Assembly (NCBI GenBank): GCA_022059125.1
Contig: JAEUWY010000016.1
Location: forward strand, 372,001 to 436,000
Reading direction: 5' to 3'
DNA from: Corynespora cassiicola
Lineage: Eukaryota; Ascomycota; Dothideomycetes; Pleosporales; Corynesporascaceae
DNA: 64,000 bases
Position numbers and translations under genes: made by a program. The stretch's first letter is position 1, and every line of letters begins with the position of its first letter. The notes beneath the pieces were generated by a model. That model did not search any database and was not told the DNA's origin. It saw only the letters and a program-made list of their open reading frames with translations. Below are positions 42,979 to 53,722 of this stretch, piece after piece.

Positions 42979-44001
42979 ATGACAGGTAAAAATTGCACTT
43001 CTCCAGTCAAATGATATGCTAAAACATGTCAAGATCTTGCACCGGTACATTTTCTCTCACATGGCACAACCATGTTATTAGGGGAGGATTCTAAAATCAG
43101 GGATTATTGGAGAAAATTGGGTAGAGACGCACTGCATCATGGCGTAAAGGGAGTGATAATCATGGTATGTGATAGTTCCAAAGTCAATGAAAACACACTA
43201 AGAGGCAGGGTGCACATTGGAATGCAGAAGGCGAGAAGGTCAAGCTAGCTACCAACCCATCTCCAACCTTCATGCCTCTCGCCAATACTCATTCAAAACA
43301 CTGGGCCGCTTGGAAACCCAACCCCGACCTTGATACATCTCGCCGTATCATCAAAATCTTGAAGGCATCGGGGATCGAGGCAGAAGAAGATCCTAATTTT
43401 GAATGGATGATTGATACGTTCCCGGTGCTCATCGGCATGTTTGGCGACAAGTGTCCGCCAACCACTATCATATCTCAGAACTCTTATTTCGATCCCTTTT
43501 TTCACACCCGTATTGGCACTGTTTTGCGAGAGCTCCGAGGCGAAAAATATCTATTTATCGGCTCCGGGGGTGGCACTCACAATCTTTACCGAGCGGAGTG
43601 GAAGTATATGCTCAAATACAAAGACAACTTTGCTATGGAGCATCCACCGGACCCTGATAGCATCGAGTTTCGTCAATCACTCGAGGATGTCATCTGTAAG
43701 AGCGGTGGTGGGCCAGAGTTACGACGTGGCATCGCGAGACTGATGAAGAATCCGTACTTTCGTGAAGCACATGGAACAGATGAACATTACGTATCAGCGT
43801 GCTTCATCGCTGGCACTGTTGGTGAGTCCGAAGATCGTGGATCAAAGGGCATCTTAGGCGCCGAAGCTTGGGAACTGGTCAGTCGATGCTCTCCCCAATA
43901 ATCATACTACCATCACTAATACGTCGCAGAGGACTCAATGTGAATCTCAATTTACTATTGGCTCGTGGCCAAAAGCTTGGAGAGTTGAGCAGATTGCCTG
44001 A
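42979..44001 (+). CDS. LigB-type (class III) extradiol ring-cleavage dioxygenase (292 aa, four exons)
   Basis: Exons: 42979..42985, 43034..43164, 43209..43877, 43930..44001. The first exon is only 7 nt (ATGACAG) and joins to give MTDLAPVHFLSHGTTML. Introns are 48, 44 and 52 nt with GTAAAA, GTATGT and GTCAGT donors. Motifs of the DODA/LigB superfamily: HFLSHGTT (iron-ligand His), GAHWNAEGEK (second His), FGDKCPPTTIISQNSYFDP, LFIGSGGGTHNL (third His region), and C-terminal CESQFTIGSWPKAWR. The enzyme would insert O2 next to a catechol's hydroxyls using Fe(II). With the flavin monooxygenase and hydrolase nearby, ring hydroxylation then cleavage is the obvious reading. The exact start is inferred from splicing, since no other in-frame ATG precedes HFLSHG. 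Confidence 0.82.
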
Positions 44002-44461
44002 TAGCTATTTTGGCTTGTCTTCAAGGCCCGACACAATGGTTATTTTAGTACATGTTCTTGGATACAACCATTATGTCACATTTATGGAATCATTGGAAAT
44101 TTCTGGTACAGATACTTGCATGCATACTGTTTTTATCACCGAAGAGTTCACATCATATAATAACAATACAACCTTGCTCTCCTAATTTGCAACTATTCCT
44201 TCCCACTCGCAATCGGCAATTTTATCATCTCACACGCCACATCCGCTCTAGTAGCAATTTGGACAGGAATTATGTTTTAACAAGCTAATAAAATTCTTCA
44301 AGAGGTCGTGGGACCTTCGGGAGTACCGCATCTGCCTTTCATGCCGAACCCGATGTCGGGTATCAAATAGCTTGGCATTATACCTGTCCTGCGCCGGTTC
44401 CTATACAAAATAGCATTCATGAAACACCATTCTGACCGGATAACGCAAAAATCTTTTAATA
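44002..44461. other. Intergenic leader of the reductase gene
   Basis: Between the dioxygenase stop and the reductase start on the same strand. No CTCGG element; a CTTCGGGAG near 44312 is a weak relative. No gene. Confidence 0.35.
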
Positions 44462-45466
44462 ATGAAGAATATCCTTATTTTCGGAACCGGTAGTGTGGGG
44501 ACCGTCCACGCGATGCTTCTCCAGAAAGCCGAGGCTCGAGTGACTTGCGTCTGCCGCTCCACGTATGCCGCAGCCAAAGCGAACGGCTTCACAGTACACT
44601 CGACGGTTTTTGGGACGCAGAGCTTTCGGCCTAATATTGTCAAGACAGTGAAGGAGGCGGTCTCAGAACAGCCGCCCACCGCACCGTTCGATTTCATTGT
44701 CGTTTGTGTCAAGGCTCTTGAAACCGGAGATCCTGGCCAAAGTCCCCCACGGATCATTGAACCCGCCGTTCGTAGTGGCCACACCAGTATCGTCATTATT
44801 CAAAATGGTCTCGGTGTCGAGCGCATATACCACGACGCTTTTCCCGACAACCTCATCATATCAGCGGTCACATACCTTCCTACTGCGCAAACTGGACCAG
44901 GGACTTTTTCCCACTCGGAAACACAAAAGCTTCATATTGGCCCGTATCCAGCGGTGGGTGCTGGCGATGAAAAAAGCCTGGAAAAGACACGTACTTTTGC
45001 TGGTTTGATCACAACGGCTGGAGGCAACGCAGTGGTTCACGGAGATATACAAATCGAAAGATGGAAAAAGCTCATTGGTAACACTACCTGGAACCCCATC
45101 TGCGCACTCTCTGGGTGTAGGGACTTGGAATTCCTTGAGGCAAGTCCCGAACTTGCGCAATTCTTCATTATCAACTCGATGCGCGAGGTTGTCGCGGTAG
45201 CCGTGGCCTTGGGATATGGTGAACACGTTAATGAGGATGCGATCAAGATGCAGGTGGATCGCAGCAAAGCTAGAAATTGGCCTGGGGTCGAACCGAGTAT
45301 GCTGGCAGATATGGAAGCTGGGAGGCCCATGGAGGTTGAGACTATCATTGGGGAGGTGGTCAGAGTTGCGAAAAGAAAAGGGGTCGACGTGCCTCGATTG
45401 GAGACGCTATATCTTCTGTTGAAAGCATATGATGGAAAATTACGCCTTAAGAGTGATTCTGACTGA
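44462..45466 (+). CDS. Ketopantoate reductase (ApbA/PanE)-family oxidoreductase (334 aa)
   Basis: N-terminal NAD(P)-binding fold MKNILIFGTGSVGTVHAMLL with GxGxxG; VVCVKALET; VIIQNGLGVE; then the PanE C-terminal domain with WKKLIGNTTWNPICAL, holding the conserved Lys and Asn, and PSMLADMEAGRPMEVETIIG, the substrate-binding S-x-x-D block. In primary metabolism the reaction is NADPH reduction of 2-dehydropantoate to pantoate. Fungal genomes also use paralogues in gene clusters to reduce other 2-keto acids, and the setting suggests that here. Single exon. Confidence 0.88.
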   Translation: MKNILIFGTGSVGTVHAMLLQKAEARVTCVCRSTYAAAKANGFTVHSTVFGTQSFRPNIVKTVKEAVSEQPPTAPFDFIVVCVKALETGDPGQSPPRIIEPAVRSGHTSIVIIQNGLGVERIYHDAFPDNLIISAVTYLPTAQTGPGTFSHSETQKLHIGPYPAVGAGDEKSLEKTRTFAGLITTAGGNAVVHGDIQIERWKKLIGNTTWNPICALSGCRDLEFLEASPELAQFFIINSMREVVAVAVALGYGEHVNEDAIKMQVDRSKARNWPGVEPSMLADMEAGRPMEVETIIGEVVRVAKRKGVDVPRLETLYLLLKAYDGKLRLKSDSD

Positions 45467-45586
45467 AGATTTGGTTTTTATTTCAAGCTTTAAGAGAGAG
45501 AGAATGCATTGAAGGCAGTAAGCATAAATTATCAATCAACAGTAGCTTGCGTCTCTCTTGCTCGCTCCTCGATAGACATCCTATTA

Positions 45587-46072
45587 CTACCACTCGTTTG
45601 CAACCTTATACATGCAAAGCCCCCTGTCGTGAAGACCTGTAGCTCTAGCCAAAGAATATGACCACTATCCACAATCATGTATTAGCGATGAAGAATGAAT
45701 AGGAAGCCGAATCTTCATTGCATTGAAGGAACATACCTGTAATAACTGGCATCCACAGAACATGTCCCATAGGAAGATTCTCATAGGTAGCGGCCCTCCA
45801 ATTACCACCCATTCTGGATGTCTAAAAGGTGGTCTATGAGGTGGTACTCTTCGATGATCAGATGGCCAGGAAGGAGGATTGGTGTCAGGTTCGTTTCCAG
45901 TAACGCCGCAATTGGCGGTCAGGTATGCATCATCGGCCTCATCCTCATAAGTCTCAGCGCACGGCTTCTGTATTGACGCAACGCTATAATCGTTTACGAC
46001 TGTGAGAGAATCAGCGCTACGAACAACCTGTGCGAAATCGGCACTTGTAGCGGCGGTGGAGATAAACGACAT
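45587..46072 (-). CDS. Small unknown gene, tentative (137 aa, two exons)
   Basis: Exon 1 is 46072..45737 (MSFISTAATSADFAQVV) and exon 2 is 45664..45587. The intron (45736..45665, GTATGT...GGATAG) removes an alternative tail and joins LLQ to WSYSLARATGLHDRG, ending ANEW. The middle is Pro/His/Arg-rich (HRRVPPHRPPFRHPEWVV). No domain is recognised. The frame is open upstream to 46570 but that part overlaps the first exon of the aldehyde-dehydrogenase-like gene, so a start at 46072 is more credible. Support is limited to frame and splice consistency. Confidence 0.35.
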
Positions 46073-46445
46073 GATGCCGTGGACAATGAACTTCGCATAG
46101 ACTGTATGTCTAGGACGAGGTATACAGTGATAAAAGTCGTGATGCGCAATGGAATGATTGGTCGGTATTACTTCCGCCACGTTTGACGAGTCACGTGCTC
46201 GGGTCGGGAACGTGTGAGGAGGTTCCGAAGGAAGTACGGAATGTGGGGCATGCATCAGCCCCGATCGCATCCGAAATCTACCGTACAATATACGCCACAT
46301 TCTCAGTCGAAACGGGTATTTGGAACATAGTATATCGGATGAGACAATTTGATCCTGGTTTTTGAGGGTAGAGAAGGGAGCTTTCGGCATTTTCAATCGA
46401 ACAATCAATCTTTTGTATTCAGAATTGGTCACCTCACCAACATTA
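46073..46445. promoter_or_regulatory. Promoter of the ALDH-like gene with CTCGGG / TCGGGAAC elements
   Basis: CTCGGG at 46198-46203 followed at once by TCGGGAAC at 46204-46211, the latter identical to the core of the 13-bp repeats at 42721-42746. A CACGTG is adjacent (46193-46198). Confidence 0.45.
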
Positions 46446-48122
46446 ATGCACTCGAATATGTCAGATTCGATAGTACTCTCTCGTATCTCAGGCGGTGCCA
46501 TTGATGGCCGTCTACAAATTCTACGCATTAGACAGCGTCTTTTCAAATCCCTGCACAATGTTCTAGTCAATGAACGCGAGAATCTGTTGGAAGCAATACA
46601 AATCGATGAAGGGTTTACGCAAGAGGAAGCACAGGTTGTGTTCGCCAGTGCTTTGATTGAGCTCAGAAATCACTATGATCAACTTGATTTCCAAGCAGAT
46701 CTCGCGCAGGAATACAGCGTTGCACGGAAGCAGAGCAACGAAAGTCGTCGGGTCCCAATCGCCATGACCTACTTGATACCAGACTCATTTACGCTTTTCT
46801 ACAGTGTGATATCTGCCCTATCCGCAGCCCTCGAAGCTGGGAGTTGCTTTGTAGTTGAGGTGAGTTCTGTATAGTTTCTACTTTTCTCAGCTACTCGATC
46901 ATGAGACTAATTGAATTGCTGCATGCAGTTTGACAACACGAACTCAAAAACATCTGCCTTGTTAAAGCGCACCATCTCTAGCTCCCTCGACCAGGATGCT
47001 TTTGGTATCGTCGAATCCCGAGCACCAGAAGCATTTCTCTCGAAATGTGTCGTGGTGGACCAACATCCTGATGGCAGTAACTCCAAAATCCCCGCGCAAA
47101 TATTACTTTACTCTCCAAAGAGTCGAAACGTGGCCTTGGTTGATCGAACATGCGACAGAAGACTAGCTGCGCGCGAGATTGTTACATCACGATTAGCATA
47201 CAATGGTGCGAGCCGCTATTCTGTCGATTTGGTGCTGGTCAACGAGTTCGTCGCCGCACCATTCCAATCAGCGTTGATCGAAGAGCTACAGCATGCTCAA
47301 AGCAACATTGCTGCTAAAAAAAGTTCCTCGTTAGCAAAGAAAGTTGCACGCTCAAAATTTCCAACGATCCTGGAAGATGACACGAAGAAAGGAGCGGTAG
47401 AATTGGTGACCGGCGATAGCAACGTGGGGGCAGTCAATATTCTCAACCGGTATGCCTAGTCCACGTTCGAGAGTAAAAACAAAGGACTAACATCTATGGA
47501 AAACAGAAGCAGCCAAATAGCAACCCAAAAGATCCCTTCCTCCCGCGTTGTGCCTTGTCTCAAAATAACAAGTCTGGACGATGCGATCGATTTCCTCAGC
47601 ACGGAACCACAGCAAGAGTTTCCGATAGCGGCCTTCTATCTCTTTGCCGCTGAGCGAGAAGCAAAGTATTTGTCGCAGTACATCATGTGCCGAGCCACCT
47701 ACGTCAATCACATTCCTGCCCAACTTGCTAGTGAGTCCTTCCCGCGATCTTCAGTACAGCTATGCTTTCGGGAACACGGGCTAACGAAATGCCTCATCTT
47801 AGTCGGTCCAATGGCGCCGCCACAGTATCCAGCAAATCTCCGCATGCGCTACACACGCGACATGTTTGAAGAACCGAGCCCACAGGTCGTCCCTGGCTCC
47901 AGAAGTCATCCCGTATCGACCATTTTTGGCAAAGCTTCTTTGCTCGTCGATTTGGCGCAAAAGCCTCTGAAACCCACTGGACAGCCGCCGTCGGGAGCAT
48001 GGGGATTCTTTGAGCAGGGCATCATCATTGGGGCAGTTGTATATCTTCTTCCAATGGTTGGTGCAGTGACTTGCGGATTAGCATATACAGGTTGGACAGG
48101 ATACAAAAAATTCTGGAGCTAA
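46446..48122 (+). CDS. Aldehyde-dehydrogenase-like protein lacking catalytic Cys and Glu (492 aa, four exons)
   Basis: Exons: 46446..46859, 46929..47449, 47507..47730, 47803..48122; all introns are 57-72 nt GT-AG. The ALDH fold is clear: FKSLHNVLVNERENLLEAI at the N-terminus, VPIAMTYLIPDSFTLFYSVISALSAA (the 'PWNFP' region, altered), and SSRVVPCLKITSLDDAIDFL to NHIPAQLAIGPMAPPQYPA at the C-terminal end. Where active enzymes have the NxGQxC segment, this protein reads NGASRYSVDLVLV with Arg (about residue 234) in place of Cys. The preceding 'ELGG' block with the general-base Glu reads QILLYSPKSR. A C-terminal hydrophobic helix (IIIGAVVYLLPMVGAVTCGL) would anchor it to a membrane. It is probably a non-catalytic or repurposed member of the cluster. 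Confidence 0.8.
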
Positions 48123-48219
48123 GTTCCATTGATTTGTCACAAGCAAAAACTTCAGACTTTGGTTGGCCATATCCAGGAATAACTCTTTTGAGAAACCTTT
48201 TGTCTCTTATAGTAATGAT

Positions 48220-51200
48220 TTACAAAATTTGAGCAACTTTTGCGATCTCCGTCATCAACTTCGTAATGGTGTTGACGAGCCCTAACTGCACTCCACTTTG
48301 GCCGCTCGTTGATCGGAGAATGGAGATTGCGATGCCCATAGTGGCACCAGCATCTTCAATCGAACATGACAGGCCTTCTTCCGATCGGCCATCAATCTTA
48401 TGGATAGCCGGCACCCCCTCGCCAGTAGTAATGAACTTGCGCATTGTTGCGCTACTCTCTCCATCGAGGTATACGACGCCATTATGATCAATTTCTTGAC
48501 TTGTTTGGAGACCAAAGCTAATACGCGATGCTTTCGAAATGACCCCATATACCCAAAATACTATACTAGCTTGGTAGACGAGCATGACCCGGACATCACG
48601 CAAGTGCGTGCCAGAGTGGGCTTTGGCGAATCGGTAAACCTGGCCAGCATGCCACATTCCCTGTCGAGCATCTCTGGATTTTATCCATTCTTGAAGACCT
48701 GGAAAGACGCGGCGTGCCTCTTGTTCGCCGTCCCGGCCAGCAAAAGCCTGTAGACCCTGGAGCGGAACGTACAGGAGCATACTGAGATACTCCAGTGCCA
48801 TCCTTGGCTCTTCGCATCTTGACACGCCCTGTTCGCTCAAGGTATTCATTCTCCCACGTAGGAGGTTCAATGCTTTTACGAGTGGCTCTCTTCTAATCGG
48901 CAATACAAGGCCTGATGAATCGTGCATCATATCGCTAGTCGCCGTGGTTTCCGAGTTCAGCGTTTCCTGGAGCCTCTGATGTTCCCATACGAGGCTCCAA
49001 AGCCCATTTACAGTGAAGAGTATTTTGTTACGATCGAATTCTAGCTGTGACCAATGACTTTCAGTCATGGCAAGTTTCACCGCTTCGGCCAATGTCAGGG
49101 ATTCCGCTGATGATGGAGGAACAGAGCGCAAGTATGCTGATTTCCATTCCTCTGCCGTAGATGCCCACCACATCTCTTCCGATTCCGGTAATGGAATCTG
49201 CATTTCTGCGTAAGACATGAGCGGGGTCACCTGGTTTGCCATGGACAACTGTGCATCTACGCAGAATGTGCGGTAGATAAGCCTGCTCGAGATGTCAGAG
49301 ATACCTTTGTGGGAGCCGATTGAAGATTTAATACCGTTTTCTGGATTCCTTATCAACCCATTGGTGCCATTTATGCTGAAGACTCGCTCCCTCTTCGTCG
49401 ACGTGGGGATATGCGTATCGGTACTGATCCCTTCGAAGCCAGCGTGCGCGTCGTATTATCTGAATCTTTGTGAGCAAAGGGATAATTTGAAGCAACATCT
49501 CGATACAGACTCGCATTTTTCACTTACAGTGATTGTTGGCAGGTAATTACCTTCGCCAATTTCCATGTGACGCTTGTCTCCACTCCACATAGACAGAGTA
49601 GTGACGGTCACTATCAAGTGTCAGCATCGCTTGCTTAGGGGCTTTAAAGAAATATCCTCTTACATAAAGAATGTAGCAGCTGTTGATTTCTTGACGTAGT
49701 GTTATCTTGGGACCACTAGACTTCATGTAAGAATGGCCATGTATTATTCCAACATGGGAATTACCAGGTGCCACTAACCTGATGGACAACAGCATATCGA
49801 ATCATTTCCTGCATGACATATCCGAACCGCTGCAGGGACATATTGGATGTGAGGCAAGCCCCTGTTCCAACCATGGCCGCTAAAAGCACAGTTTGCATAC
49901 GATCTATAGTCGATGTCCTGTGGAACCATGGGAGAGTCTCGGTTTCTTGTGAGGAGAGGAATCGCTGCAAAAGATGGTCCAGGATGGTCTTGTGTGGGAA
50001 CGTAGAAGAAATTCGCACCCACTGTTCCTTTGTGCATTTTTCTAAAAGCATAGACAGCAAGCGGTTGCGGTCTTCTGTGCGTAAATGCAATACAAACTTC
50101 TGCGGAGGGAGCAGGTCGAAGTTCTCAGACCGAGTACAGTCGCTAGGCAACACAAGGTGTTCCGCCTCGGTGGAAGTACTATCGCATGGGCTTGGTCCCC
50201 AATTCCAGCCAGATATTTGGAATGCCTGAGTCGCAGCAGTAGATGCCAAGTGTTCGAAGGGCGCAGATTTTCGGGAATTCTCCGGTGAATGATGATTCAA
50301 GTTGCTAGACGTTATGTCCATGAAAGGAAAATCGGCAAAGTCCGTAAAGCCCTGTCCACTATCCAAAAGATGATCCCATATGTTGCTATCGCTCTCAGCC
50401 ATGATGTCTTCGTGATGCAAAGAGTTCGCACCAGAGGGGTCTAGTATGTCTTTTAGTACCTGGCTATAGTTGAATGCAGCGTCATCTATATCGAAGTTTG
50501 GGTGGTCTAATGGAAATTCGAGCAAGTTCCCTAGCGTGCTGCTCGCATTGGTTTGGTTACCAATGTTGCTGAAACTTGGGTGCGTTTCCTGGGATATAGA
50601 TGTTGACGTAGCATCTGGAACGGCATTACTTGCAATATCGCTCAAAGTAGCTTCCATGGTTGCTGATTGTGTATGAGTTTCGTCAGATCCGGGAGACATC
50701 AGCGGTACAGTCGCGCCCGCTGGCAGTAGCATTTGTTCGTCCGCGTCGCCTCTATCGCGGCTAATCAACGGCGCGTTTCGATTGTCTGAGTTCGTATCGA
50801 CTCCCTCCATATCTACATCATGGGGAGAATCATATATGCAGACAAGATTTTTCCGCACACATCGATGGCAGGGCTTACCGTCGCTACATTTTAGTTTTGA
50901 TGTCGCACATGCCTTACATGCCTGATTGATCCTACGGCTGGTTTGTGTTGCTAATTTTCGGGTCAATCTTCGATTTGATGTGTTAACGCTGTGCTGAGTG
51001 GTGTGTCTTTTCATAAGGTCGCTGCGAAATAATTAGCTTGATCTAGGATTGCGCGGTAGCTGCATGCGAAGGTCAGCATACATTCTTGCAAAATCCTTTC
51101 CACATACACGGCAGGAATATGGCCTTTCTTGGGTGTCTTATCCAGCATTAATTAACAGAGTCGCAGTCTTGGAAAGGAAACGTACGACTGCGAATATGAC

Positions 51201-51300
51201 GGCTCAGATGGTCGACCCTGGAGAAACTACGCTGGCAGTAGGAGCATTGATAGGGGCATGAGCCAGCGTCACCATTCTCAATGACCCCATTATTTGCCAT
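48220..51300 (-). CDS. Transcription factor with two C2H2 fingers, Zn2Cys6 domain and fungal_trans-like region (913 aa, seven exons)
   Basis: Exons: 51300..51186, 51136..51082, 51021..49779, 49715..49664, 49610..49528, 49465..49335, 49282..48220; phases agree at all six junctions. Finger 1 is YQCSYCQRSFSRVDHLSRHI. Finger 2 is built across intron 2: YSCRVCGKDFARIDLMKRH. Residues about 92-118 are a Zn2Cys6 cluster, CKACATSKLKCSDGKPCHRC. An acidic Ser/Thr/Asn-rich middle follows. The region downstream carries the usual pattern of fungal regulators (MWSGDKRHMEIGE, RARWLRRDQYRYAYPHVDEE, WHQWVDKESRKRLIYRTFCVDAQ). It lies at the end of the metabolic cluster, so it is the natural pathway-specific regulator, and its Zn2Cys6 part could read the CTCGG elements. 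The stop is at 48220-48222. Confidence 0.87.
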
Positions 51301-52005
51301 GGTATATCAGAAATTTGATGAAAACGTTTTGCGAGATGGGGAGCGTCTGTTGCGGATGTGGAGGGTTACGTCTAAATCGCGGGTTTTCCCCGGATGTCGG
51401 CCCCACATCTGCAGATGCAGATCCCCTCGGAAGGTCTGCAACCGCTGTCCACCCTAGTCCCTTTTCTTACTTTCTCTATCTGGCACATCTAAACACTGGG
51501 TATGCGAAATCCACTATATATCTAGGGGTGGGCTTTCACCACATAATATAAGACAGGTTACTTATTCTGGTTCCCCGCGCAATACAGGACAAGAGCTGAG
51601 TTATCGAGCTAGCTCAGTGCCTTAGGCTAGAAGTCACCAGAGGCTTAACCTACGCAAGCTTCATTACGATGCAAACGGGACATGAATTCAATTGGATTGT
51701 TGAGTCAGCTCTAACTATGATCAACAGTCAACAGTCACCACTGGCCACACTCATGCTTATCATACAATGCCGATCCACGCCCTATGTGTCATAAACATAG
51801 CAATTTAGCTAGATAATTGTTCAATCGCTTGTCACTTCTTATATAGATAGATAAAATTCTAAACAAAATGCCATTAGAAATACAATAAAATGAAAGTAGT
51901 TACAAAAAAACAAAACAAAAATTACAGAGCCAGTCTCGCCACTAAATCGCCACCAACAACTTTTGCAGGACTTCCTGTTGGGGCAACAGATCCTGCATTT
52001 CCCTG
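51301..52005. other. Intergenic between regulator gene and family B array
   Basis: A CCTCGGAAGG near 51425 weakly resembles the cluster element, and TTGAGTCAGC occurs at about 51701. The stretch becomes AT-rich toward 52 kb. No gene. Confidence 0.4.
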
Positions 52006-52684
52006 TTATTCAGTTTTATGGATCTTAGGCAATCCAGCATATGTTTTTGCCATCGCCATACCCCTCCACTGCAGCATTTCTGGCTTATCCCCGTTCTCCT
52101 CCATCTCCATATTCTTGATCAACCATTCCGCAAGTTCCTCTCTGCTGACGCTCGGGACATCTTCCCCGTCTTTCCACCAGTTTTCAAAATCAGTCACCCG
52201 GTATGTAACAGGTTTATCCCATTTGGTTAGGAACGGATTGTCGGACTGGTCGGAGGATGTCGAATTCGGGTTGCACAAATCGAAGTTCTCAACCCGCCAA
52301 AAGAGGTGCCTGATAATATTTTCCACAAAGCCTATCTTCATGTTATCATCTTTTAATGGACTGGTCAAGAATTTCATGGTGTCATCTGGACAAGAATTTC
52401 CCCCAGCAAGTATCGTAAACATCAGCACCTCTGCCATCTCTAAGACTTGAGGTTGGGAATAGATTAATTTAAAATCGTATTGTGGGAACGCGCCGGGATT
52501 CTCCTTAATTACTCTAAGAACTTTTGCTGTATATTCTGTAAACATTCCCTATTAGTGCTTCTATTGCATATGCATTCTTTGTGAACTAGAACTGAAGTAG
52601 GGTTGAAGTTGAAGGGAGTATAGAGGTTGACGTACTTTGCCCTTCGGGGTCTAGAAGACTTATAGAATGATCTGAGTTTTCCAT
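52006..52684 (-). CDS. Family B unknown protein (192 aa, two exons)
   Basis: Exon 1 is 52684..52636 (MENSDHSISLLDPEGQ) and exon 2 is 52535..52006. The 100-nt intron (GTACGT...TTTACAG) joins to DPEGQKYTAKVLRVIKENPG, which aligns with AAEGQAKAQTCAEAILQVHK of the 53105 protein. Other shared blocks: FPQYDFKLIY, EVLMFTILAGG, NIIRHLFWRVENFDL followed by NPFLTKW, and REELAEWLIKN. The alternative single-exon start at 52545 would lose the conserved EGQ. Soluble, no signal peptide. TGAGTCA is at 52859-52865. Function unknown. Confidence 0.62.
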
Positions 52685-53104
52685 TTTTGCGAAAGTAAAA
52701 AAACTGAACCTTGGGACAAGCCTGAGTGCTGGTATGTGTGTGATTGTGTATAAGGTTGGTGAGGAAGGTTAGTGAGGAGGATGTTTCGATCATATGTTGA
52801 CTTTAAATACTTTTCCTTATGCTAGGATATAGTCACACACGGGCATACGAAGTTGCATTGAGTCATACCTTTTGTGAGAAGTTTCATGTCTGAGTCGATG
52901 GCAATCCTGCTCACTTTACTCCTACAGTCACCAGATTTTTTTTTAAATAGAGTGGAACTTTTCATTGTAATAATCAGTATATATTTTTCAGTAAATGTTT
53001 TTGATTGACTAAATTGCTAATATTTTAGACTAGACACAACCGGCACAAAAAGAAGGCAGGCTCAATTGTTGCACGAGCATTCTCTGCCAGGCCATTGATA
53101 CATC
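52685..53104. other. AT-rich spacer between family B genes
   Basis: Leader of the left gene and 3' flank of the right one; nothing else recognised. Confidence 0.35.
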
Positions 53105-53722
53105 TTACAGCTCCCTCAAAATCTTAGCCACATTAGCCATAGACCGCAAATGCTCAGCAGAAACATTCCTAGGATGCTCCGCAAACAATGCATCCACCTT
53201 CTTCGTCCAGAACGAGAACTTGAGCTGATCACCCAAGGCTGCGAACTTATTCTTGAATAGATACTCAGCGAGCATATCCTTCCCCACCGCAAAATCTTGC
53301 ACGACAAACTTATCGTTTACCCTTGCTTTCTTCTGGATAAGACTCGTAAGGAACGGGTTGCTCTCGTCCTCGAAGTCGGCAACGCGCCAGTACCAATGGA
53401 GCATGATCCTGTCCTTGACAACGGCGAACTTGGAACTGCTGAGCGAGTTAATCAATCGACCTGATGCACTGTAAGAGTCAGGGACGCCGTTGATCAGCAT
53501 GTAGAACATTGCCACCTCAGGCGAGGAGGAGACGGACTGCGGCACTTGATTGGCCCAGTCATCTACGCCTGCGCCTTCAAAGAACTTCTGGAAGTCGAAC
53601 TCGGGGAACTCTGTATCGGCCATCTTGTGTACCTGCAGGATCGCCTCAGCGCAGGTTTGAGCTTTGGCTTGGCCCTCGGCGGCGGTGTAGAAGTTTCCGT
53701 ATTTGCCGTAGTTGGAAGACAT
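53105..53722 (-). CDS. Family B unknown protein (205 aa)
   Basis: Start chosen at MSSNYGKYGNFYTAAEGQ (53722); the upstream frame to 53845 is low complexity. It gives the clearest family B profile: AEAILQVHKMADTEFPEFDF, SPEVAMFYMLINGVPDS, RLINSLSSSKF, IMLHWYWRVADFEDESNPFL, DMLAEYLFKNKFAALGDQLK, KKVDALFAEHPRNVSAEHLR. Mixed charge, Phe/Trp-rich, no membrane segment. Codon use is more GC-rich than in family A. Unspliced, unlike its neighbour. Function unknown. Confidence 0.68.
   Translation of the reverse strand: MSSNYGKYGNFYTAAEGQAKAQTCAEAILQVHKMADTEFPEFDFQKFFEGAGVDDWANQVPQSVSSSPEVAMFYMLINGVPDSYSASGRLINSLSSSKFAVVKDRIMLHWYWRVADFEDESNPFLTSLIQKKARVNDKFVVQDFAVGKDMLAEYLFKNKFAALGDQLKFSFWTKKVDALFAEHPRNVSAEHLRSMANVAKILREL

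Noticed and set aside
46073..46570. Upstream extension of the small minus-strand frame
   Set aside because: Overlaps the first exon and promoter of the ALDH-like gene; the ATG at 46072 gives a non-overlapping model.
36916..51300. Classical secondary-metabolite cluster
   Set aside because: No polyketide synthase, peptide synthetase, terpene cyclase, prenyltransferase or P450 is present; catabolism fits better.
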